From an uncultured Pelagibacteraceae bacterium (lineage in GTDB: Bacteria > Pseudomonadota > Alphaproteobacteria > Pelagibacterales > Pelagibacteraceae): a stretch of DNA of 64,000 nt. The stretch's first letter is position 1, and each line of letters starts with the position of its first letter. Of this stretch, positions 58,350-64,000 are shown piece after piece. Under the pieces are notes generated by a model that had not been told where the DNA came from, ran no database searches, and worked only from the letters and a program-made list of their open reading frames with translations. The stretch covers positions 62,001 to 126,000 of the forward strand of contig CACBWM010000001.1 in the NCBI GenBank assembly GCA_902542975.1, in the 5' to 3' direction. A program made the position numbers and the translations under genes.

Positions 58350-59684
58350 TTAGTTTTTATTTAGAAATGTTTCAGAGGAATCGTCCATTGCTTTTGCCCA
58401 AGCTGTATGATGAATTGGAGCGACAGATCCAGTCACTGGAGATGAAAAAGATTTATTCCTATAGGTTGATATATCTTCAACTTTATGATGCTCCCATTCT
58501 TTAAAATGTTTTCTGATTAGTTCAAAATCTATTTTTGGGTAATCTGACATCTCATGTAATTCTTTTGTGTATTCAGTTTGAAAATCAATCATCTGATCAG
58601 GATTTTCTAGTTTTTCTTCTAAAGAAACCCATTTGTTAATATCTTTTTCAATATCCTCACCACTTGGCATATTTATTTTACCCATTATAACATCTCTTGC
58701 GTACCAAGCTTGGCAATCAAACATATTAAATGTGTGAAACTGGTCTTGCATTCCTAGATACAAAAGTTTGTGATTATCTTGCCAAACAATACCTTTGTAT
58801 AATTTTGGGGGATAGAGTCTATTTTTTGTTTTAAGTTTTAAATTTTCTTCCAAGAAAGGAAAATGATGTAAGTAACCAGTACATAGTATTATTACATCTG
58901 CATCCTGTTCGGTGCCATCTTTAAAAATTGCTTTTTTTCCCTCTAATCTATCTAAATAGAACACTTCCTTCATTCCTTCAGGCCATTTAAAACCCATAGG
59001 ATTATGCCTGTAGCCAATTGTTACACTTTTTGCTCCATATTTATTGCATTGAAGTGCAATATCTTCTGCAGAATAACTACTTCCTAAAACTATAATATTT
59101 TTTCCTCTAAATTCTTCCGCATCTCTAAAGTCATGCGAATGCATTATTCTTCCAGGAAATGAACTCATACCTTTATATTCAGGTATAAAAGGAACTGAAA
59201 AATGACCAGTTGACACTACAACGTAATCAAAATGATCAGTTAAAATTTTATCATTTTCTTTATCTTGATAGCTAACTTCAAATTTATCTGATTTAAAAAC
59301 TGTATTAACTACTCTTGTATTAAATTTAATTTTATTTCTTAAATTTCCTTTACTTACTCTACTTGTGATATAATCATAAATTACTTCTCTAGGTGGGAAA
59401 GAAGGAATTGGCTTTCCAAAATGTTCATCAAAAGAATAATCTGCGAATTCAAGACACTCTTTAGGTCCATTTGACCAAAGATACCTATACATACTATTAT
59501 GAACTGGATCTCCATATTGGTCAGATCCCGTTCTCCAGCTATAATTCCAAAGACCTCCCCAATCACTTTGTTTTTCAAAGCAAACTATTTCAGGGATCTT
59601 GTCTCCCTTTTTATCAGCATGTTCAAAAGCTCTCAGTATTGATAACCCGCAAGGTCCAGCACCGATAATAGCGACTTTAGTCAT
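58350..59684 (-). CDS. tmm: Trimethylamine monooxygenase (Tmm), flavin-containing
   Basis: 444 residues. The FAD motif 'AIIGAGPCGLSILRAFEH' is at the N-terminus. The FMO signature is seen as 'FPGRIMHSHDF', and the NADPH site as 'IIVLGSSYSAEDIALQCNKYG'. Length, 'QSDWGGLWNYSWRTGSDQYGDPVHNSMYRYLWSNGPKE' and the C-terminal 'TGSVAPIHHTAWAKAMDDS' fit marine trimethylamine monooxygenase. It oxidises TMA to TMAO with NADPH and oxygen and can also act on dimethyl sulfide. It is on the other strand from the GH63-like gene, which ends 9 bp away, and divergent from the iron alcohol dehydrogenase gene. Confidence 0.92.
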   Translation of the reverse strand: MTKVAIIGAGPCGLSILRAFEHADKKGDKIPEIVCFEKQSDWGGLWNYSWRTGSDQYGDPVHNSMYRYLWSNGPKECLEFADYSFDEHFGKPIPSFPPREVIYDYITSRVSKGNLRNKIKFNTRVVNTVFKSDKFEVSYQDKENDKILTDHFDYVVVSTGHFSVPFIPEYKGMSSFPGRIMHSHDFRDAEEFRGKNIIVLGSSYSAEDIALQCNKYGAKSVTIGYRHNPMGFKWPEGMKEVFYLDRLEGKKAIFKDGTEQDADVIILCTGYLHHFPFLEENLKLKTKNRLYPPKLYKGIVWQDNHKLLYLGMQDQFHTFNMFDCQAWYARDVIMGKINMPSGEDIEKDINKWVSLEEKLENPDQMIDFQTEYTKELHEMSDYPKIDFELIRKHFKEWEHHKVEDISTYRNKSFSSPVTGSVAPIHHTAWAKAMDDSSETFLNKN

Positions 59685-59760
59685 GATAATTTTTCCTCTA
59701 CAATTAAAATTATAAATATATTGTACTAAGAAAAATAGAAAAATTAAATATTATTTTAAT

Positions 59761-60918
59761 ATGAAAACTAATTGGAATTATCCTACTACAATTTGGGTTG
59801 GAGAGAATAGAATTCAAGATTTAAGCATAGCCTGTAAAAATTTGAAAATTAATAAACCATTATTTGTCACTGATAAGGATTTAATTAATCTAAAAATGGT
59901 TCAAGATATAATTAAAGATTTAAAAAAAACCCATAATCATCTTCAAGTTTTTTCAAATTTTTCAGGTAATCCTGTAGGAGAGAATGTGGAAGAGGGGGTA
60001 GGTGAGTTTAAGAAATTAGGTTGTGATGGAGTTATTGCATTTGGTGGTGGCAGCGGTCTTGATGTAGGTAAAGCTATTGCTTTTATGTCAGGACAGTCTA
60101 GACCAATATGGGATTTTGAAGATATAGGTGATTATTGGAAAAGAGCAGATGAAACTAAAATTGCACCTATCATTGCTGTACCCACTACAGCAGGGACAGG
60201 ATCAGAAACTGGAAGAGCATCAGCTATAATCAATAAACAAACAGGCATAAAAAAAATTATTTTCCACCCGAAATTTTTACCTTCAATTGTAATTTTAGAT
60301 CCTAATTTAACTTTAGATCTTTCTCCAAGATTGACTGCAGCCACAGGTATGGATGCTTTGGCACACAATTTAGAAGCTTTTTGTGCGCCTGGATTCCACC
60401 CGATGGCTGATGGAATTGCGGTTGAGGGAATGAAGTTAATTAAAAACTCATTAATTAAAGCAGTTAAGAACGGTAAAGATTTAAATGCTAGAGCAGAATT
60501 ATTAGCTTCAGCTAGTATGGGTTCTACCGCTTTTCAAAAAGGGCTTGGTGCTATTCATTCTTTAAGCCACCCTATTAACGCGCAATTTAATGTTCACCAC
60601 GGTTTATCAAATGCAATCTTTATGCCTTATGTATTAACTTTTAACAAAGAAATGATTAAAAAAAGAATAATTTCTATATGTGATTATCTCGAACTCGATA
60701 AAAGTTTTGATAGTTTTTTACACTGGATTTTAGAATTAAGAAAAGAATTAAATATACCACATAAATTATCAGAAATTGTTGATGTAAATAAAATAAATTT
60801 AGAGCAGTTATCAGTTATGGCATTAGAAGATCCTTCAACTTCTACCAATCCAAGGAAAATGAGTAAGGATGACATGAAAGCACTTTATGAACACAGTATT
60901 TCAGGTAAATTATTTTAA
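59761..60918 (+). CDS. Iron-containing alcohol dehydrogenase
   Basis: 385 residues of the group III alcohol dehydrogenases. The NAD-binding 'IAFGGGSGLDVGKAIAFMSG' and 'APIIAVPTTAGTGSETGRASAI' are followed by metal ligands in 'TGMDALAHNLEAFCAPGFHPMADGIA' and 'GAIHSLSHPINAQFNVHHGLSNAIFMPYV'. It interconverts an alcohol and aldehyde. The setting between tmm and fhs suggests a role in C1 or formaldehyde/alcohol metabolism, but this is inference. It shares one base with the amidotransferase gene. Confidence 0.88.
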   Translation: MKTNWNYPTTIWVGENRIQDLSIACKNLKINKPLFVTDKDLINLKMVQDIIKDLKKTHNHLQVFSNFSGNPVGENVEEGVGEFKKLGCDGVIAFGGGSGLDVGKAIAFMSGQSRPIWDFEDIGDYWKRADETKIAPIIAVPTTAGTGSETGRASAIINKQTGIKKIIFHPKFLPSIVILDPNLTLDLSPRLTAATGMDALAHNLEAFCAPGFHPMADGIAVEGMKLIKNSLIKAVKNGKDLNARAELLASASMGSTAFQKGLGAIHSLSHPINAQFNVHHGLSNAIFMPYVLTFNKEMIKKRIISICDYLELDKSFDSFLHWILELRKELNIPHKLSEIVDVNKINLEQLSVMALEDPSTSTNPRKMSKDDMKALYEHSISGKLF

Positions 60919-61700
60919 TGAAAAGAATCCTGATAGTTGAAGGTAACCTTAGAGAAGAAAATCAAAGCTTTACTGATGGCGGAATTAAAACTCATACTGA
61001 AAGTTTAAAAGACAGTATTAGTTATTTTACAGATCAATTAGATATTGATGTTGTTAATCCTTCATCAGATGAAAATATTAATGAAGTAGCTAAAGATTTA
61101 ACTAAATATCATGGAATGATATGGGGTGGTAGTAGTTTAAATATTTACAATGATACTCCAGAAATAAGAAGACAAATAAACTTTATGAGGGAATGTCAAA
61201 AGAATATAAAAAATATATTCGCAATATGTTGGGGAATGCAAGTTGCTGTGACCGTTGCTGGTGGTGAAGTAAAGAAATGCCCTAATGGCGCTCACAGGGG
61301 AATAGCTCACGACATAGAAATAAACGAAAATGGTCTTAAACATCCGCTTTATAAAAATAAAAATAAAAAATTTAATACCCCTGCATTTAATTTTGATGAA
61401 GTTGTAAAATTACCTGAGGGCTCTACATTACTTTCATCAAATCCAATAAATAAAGTCATGGGTATAAATTTTAATGTTGGTTCAACGAATGTATGGGGAA
61501 TACAATATCACCCAGAAATAACTTATGCCAAAATGATAAGCTTAATTCATTTTAGGAGAGATCGACTTTTAGAAAAAAAAGCATTTATTGACCAAATGGA
61601 AATAGACTCTCACGTAAAAATTATAGAAGATGAAAATAAAATTTCAAATAAAGATGCAAGGATGAGAGAATTAGAAAATTGGTTAAATATTTTAAATTAG
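60918..61700 (+). CDS. Class I glutamine amidotransferase-like protein
   Basis: 260 residues of the triad-type GATase fold. Nucleophile Cys in '[24 protein letters not shown]', catalytic His in '[15 protein letters not shown]'; a following Glu completes the triad. It resembles the amidotransferase domain of GMP synthase, but it is free-standing. It shares a base with the iron alcohol dehydrogenase gene and ends with a 4-bp overlap with the convergent fhs. The substrate is unknown; it may release ammonia from a gamma-glutamyl compound of the methylamine pathway (inference). Confidence 0.82.
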   Translation: MKRILIVEGNLREENQSFTDGGIKTHTESLKDSISYFTDQLDIDVVNPSSDENINEVAKDLTKYHGMIWGGSSLNIYNDTPEIRRQINFMRECQKNIKNIFAICWGMQVAVTVAGGEVKKCPNGAHRGIAHDIEINENGLKHPLYKNKNKKFNTPAFNFDEVVKLPEGSTLLSSNPINKVMGINFNVGSTNVWGIQYHPEITYAKMISLIHFRRDRLLEKKAFIDQMEIDSHVKIIEDENKISNKDARMRELENWLNILN

Positions 61701-63376
61701 AACAAGCCTTCTATTTCACCTTTTTCATTAAGCTTAATAGAGTCTGCTGCAGGAACTCGAGGAAGTCCAGGCATTGTCATGATGGCTCCGCATATAACAA
61801 CAATAAATTCTGCACCTGAAGATAATCTTACTTCTCTAATTGGTAATGAATGGCCTGTTGGAGCACCTTTTGCGTTTGGATCAGTAGAAAAACTATATTG
61901 TGTTTTTGCTACGCATATCGGTAAATTTCCATAACCCGCTTCTTCAAAAGATTTTAATTGATCTTTTATTTTACTATCAGCAACAACTTCGTTTGCTCGA
62001 TAAATTTCTTTTGCAACAGTCTCAACTTTTTTCAACAAAGGTGTTTTTTCATCATATAAAAATTTAAAATTTGCTTGTTTTTGATCAATTAAATCTACAA
62101 CATGTGAAGCAAGTTCTTTTGTCCCTTCGCCACCATTTGACCAATGAGTGCATAAAGTAGCTTTTACTCCCATATTATCACAAGCATTTATTAACTCTTT
62201 TACCTCATTATCTGTATCAGCAACAAAATGATTAACAGCAACCGCTACCGGTAAACCAAATTTTTTTACGTTTTCAATATGTCTTTCTAAATTTACTAAA
62301 CCTTTTTTTAACGCTTCTACATTTTCATTTTTTAAATCATCTTTAGCTACACCGCCGTGCATTTTTAATGCTCTGATTGTTGCAACAATAACTACACACT
62401 CAGGTTTTAAATTTGATTTTCTACATTTAATATCTAAAAATTTTTCTGCTCCTAGGTCTGCTCCAAATCCAGCTTCAGTTACAACATAATCAGCTAGTTT
62501 TAAACCTGCTTTGGTTGCTATTACAGAGTTACAACCGTGCGCAATGTTTGCAAAAGGACCACCATGAATAATTGCTGGATTATTTTCTAACGTTTGAGTT
62601 ACGTTAGGCCTGATTGCTTCTTTTAACAAAACAGTCATTGGTCCGTGGGCATTTAAGTCTTTTGCAAAAATAGGCTTTCTATCTCTAGTATAAGCAACAG
62701 TAATATTACCGATTCTCTTTTCCAAATCTTCAAGATCATTTGCTAAACAAAAAATAGCCATTATCTCAGATGCTACTGTAATATCAAAACCATCTTCTCT
62801 TGGAAAACCATTAGCAACTCCTCCTAAATTAATATTGATAGATCTTAAAGATCTATCATTCATATCCATTACTCTTCTCCAGACTACTCTTCTTACATCT
62901 ATGTTTAATTTATTTCCCCAATAAATATGATTATCAATCAACGCCGACAATAAATTGTGAGCAGATGTAATTGCATGGAAGTCTCCAGTAAAATGTAAAT
63001 TGATTTGTTCCATTGGAACAACTTGAGCATATCCTCCACCTGCTGCTCCACCTTTCATTCCAAACGAAGGACCTAAACTAGGTTCACGTAAACACACTAT
63101 AGAATTTTTACCAATTTTATTTAATCCATCATTTAAACCAACTGACGTAGTGGTTTTTCCCTCACCTGCAGGAGTTGGTGTAATAGCAGTAACTAAAATT
63201 AATTTTCCATTTTGTTTATCTTTTAAACTATCCAAATATTCTAAATTTATTTTAGCAATATGACGTCCCATAGGGCTAAAAGCACTTGGTTCGTCTGGAA
63301 CATTAATTTTACCCAAAATCTCATTTATGGGTTTCATTTTTGCTTCTCGTGCAATTTGGATATCTGATTTTGACAT
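61697..63376 (-). CDS. fhs: Formate-tetrahydrofolate ligase
   Basis: 559 residues. ATP-binding '[20 protein letters not shown]' at about 63-82, '[35 protein letters not shown]', 'GHPLPI-like [17 protein letters not shown]' and '[15 protein letters not shown]' near the end are diagnostic. It makes 10-formyl-THF from formate, THF and ATP, and the reverse direction gives ATP when methyl groups are oxidised. This links it to the methyl-group-consuming proteins in the window. Its stop overlaps the amidotransferase stop by 4 bp, and it is divergent from the sarcosine-oxidase-type gene at 63498. Confidence 0.96.
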   Translation of the reverse strand: MSKSDIQIAREAKMKPINEILGKINVPDEPSAFSPMGRHIAKINLEYLDSLKDKQNGKLILVTAITPTPAGEGKTTTSVGLNDGLNKIGKNSIVCLREPSLGPSFGMKGGAAGGGYAQVVPMEQINLHFTGDFHAITSAHNLLSALIDNHIYWGNKLNIDVRRVVWRRVMDMNDRSLRSININLGGVANGFPREDGFDITVASEIMAIFCLANDLEDLEKRIGNITVAYTRDRKPIFAKDLNAHGPMTVLLKEAIRPNVTQTLENNPAIIHGGPFANIAHGCNSVIATKAGLKLADYVVTEAGFGADLGAEKFLDIKCRKSNLKPECVVIVATIRALKMHGGVAKDDLKNENVEALKKGLVNLERHIENVKKFGLPVAVAVNHFVADTDNEVKELINACDNMGVKATLCTHWSNGGEGTKELASHVVDLIDQKQANFKFLYDEKTPLLKKVETVAKEIYRANEVVADSKIKDQLKSFEEAGYGNLPICVAKTQYSFSTDPNAKGAPTGHSLPIREVRLSSGAEFIVVICGAIMTMPGLPRVPAADSIKLNEKGEIEGLF

Positions 63377-63497
63377 AAATCTAATTACTTATTAATGAGC
63401 AGAATTACTATCCTTTTTTGTCACGTATTTAAACATCTAAAAAATATATATAAAAAAAATTAGCAAAAACTTATATTTAATTTTATAAAACTTACGG

Positions 63498-64000
63498 ATG
63501 CAGAAATATTCAGTATTTAGTCTAATCAAAAACGCTTTCTCCAATCACCAAAATTGGGAAGTTGCTTGGAAAGATCCAACTCCAAAAAGTGAATATGATG
63601 TAGTCATCATTGGAGGCGGAGGACACGGTCTTGCTACTGCATATTATTTAGCAAAAGAACATAATATTAGAAATGTAGCTATCATTGAGAAAGGCTGGAT
63701 TGGTGGTGGAAATGTTGGTCGAAATACAACGATCATAAGATCAAATTTTATGTACGATGCTAATGCAAGATTTAATGAATTTGGAATGGATTTATGGAGA
63801 AACTTAAGTCAAGAACTGAACTTTAATGTGATGTTTTCTCCAAGAGGAATAATAAACTTAGCCCACTCAGATGCTCAAATGAACGCATATGCTCGTAGAG
63901 GAAACTCTATGAGATTAAATGGAATAGATGCAAAATTATTGGATAGAGACGAAGTTAAAAAATTAATTCCAATGGCTGACTTTAGCGATGAAGTACGTTT
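63498..64000 (+). CDS. Sarcosine oxidase beta-subunit-like (SoxB / N-methylglutamate dehydrogenase-type) flavoprotein, 5' part
   Basis: The first 167 codons; the frame stays open to the window end. The N-terminal 'KYSVFSLIKNAFSNHQNWEVAWKDP' extension is followed by 'YDVVIIGGGGHGLATAYYLAKEH' (FAD-binding) and 'WIGGGNVGRNTTIIRSNFM'. These fit the beta subunit of heterotetrameric sarcosine oxidase and of N-methylglutamate dehydrogenase, which release formaldehyde or methylene-THF from N-methyl groups. Other subunits would be expected just outside the window. It is divergent from fhs with a 121-bp gap that holds AT-rich promoter-like elements but no other gene. The choice between sarcosine and N-methylglutamate cannot be made here. 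Confidence 0.85.
   Translation, partial: MQKYSVFSLIKNAFSNHQNWEVAWKDPTPKSEYDVVIIGGGGHGLATAYYLAKEHNIRNVAIIEKGWIGGGNVGRNTTIIRSNFMYDANARFNEFGMDLWRNLSQELNFNVMFSPRGIINLAHSDAQMNAYARRGNSMRLNGIDAKLLDRDEVKKLIPMADFSDEVR

Noticed and set aside
63377-63497. RNA gene or riboswitch between fhs and the sarcosine-oxidase-type gene
   Set aside because: The 121 bp are very AT-rich without a stable hairpin or glycine-riboswitch-like motif; it looks like a divergent promoter region only.
1-64000. CRISPR arrays, insertion sequences, prophage, rRNA or tRNA genes
   Set aside because: No repeated spacer pattern, transposase, integrase, phage structural gene or cloverleaf-like segment was seen in the gaps, which are nearly all shorter than 150 bp.

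Overview
The window looks like a piece of a Candidatus Pelagibacter-type (SAR11, marine Alphaproteobacteria) chromosome. The DNA is very AT-rich, lysine, asparagine and isoleucine codons dominate, spacers are mostly 0-30 bp, and several convergent genes overlap at their stops. The catalogue is typical of the group: many ABC importers with periplasmic binding proteins, GcvT-fold demethylases and C1/methylated-amine genes. I see no rRNA, tRNA, CRISPR array, insertion sequence or prophage. This assignment rests on recognition of gene content and style, not on a search.

Layout. (1) 1-2723: end of a spermidine/putrescine-type ABC importer (binding protein tail, terminator, two permeases). (2) 2724-10167, minus strand: a compact seven-gene run. 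In transcription order it encodes a GcvT-fold protein, an S51 peptidase-like protein, an FMN 2-hydroxyacid oxidase, a ThDP lyase/decarboxylase, a hydroxyisourate-hydrolase-like protein, a DMSP-demethylase-like protein and a thiolase. It is divergent from a dipeptide-type ABC importer (10309-15761). I could not match this set to a described pathway; it is the best candidate for an undescribed catabolic system. (3) 15819-18041: a fused beta-oxidation enzyme. 18030-19409: two exported or membrane-anchored proteins. 19462-22000: a tiny membrane protein, a ureohydrolase and an aldehyde dehydrogenase. Then ArgE on the other strand. (4) 23210-30621: a tightly overlapping housekeeping string (CsaA, LysE-type exporter, aconitase, YfgM-like, BamB, cupin, ZapE, YjbQ). 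(5) 30622-42963, minus strand: photolyase, a DpaL-like PLP enzyme, a glutamine-synthetase-family enzyme, ammonium transporter with two small membrane proteins, N-methylglutamate-synthase-type subunits (GlxB/C/D = MgsA/B/C), a second glutamine-synthetase-family enzyme and an FAD oxidoreductase. (6) 43053-51092: a small winged-helix-like protein, TMAO demethylase Tdm, and divergently the TMAO/betaine ABC importer (TmoX, ATPase, double-length permease), interrupted by a MORN protein and a membrane protein. (7) 51099-58340: GpsA-like dehydrogenase, a complete sugar-type ABC importer and a GH63-like glycosidase, probably for uptake and hydrolysis of a small glycoside such as glucosyl- or mannosylglycerate. 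(8) 58350-64000: trimethylamine monooxygenase Tmm, iron alcohol dehydrogenase, class I amidotransferase, formate-THF ligase, and the start of a sarcosine-oxidase-beta-like gene.

How it fits together. Regions 5, 6 and 8 describe nearly complete use of methylated amines. TMAO is imported by Tmo or made from TMA by Tmm, and Tdm splits it to dimethylamine and formaldehyde. Monomethylamine nitrogen can pass through a glutamylmethylamide-synthetase-like enzyme and the N-methylglutamate synthase, and C1 units go to tetrahydrofolate (Fhs and flavin oxidases). A dimethylamine monooxygenase was not found in the window. A recurring regulatory design is a rho-independent hairpin between a binding-protein gene and the next gene, seen at four places.
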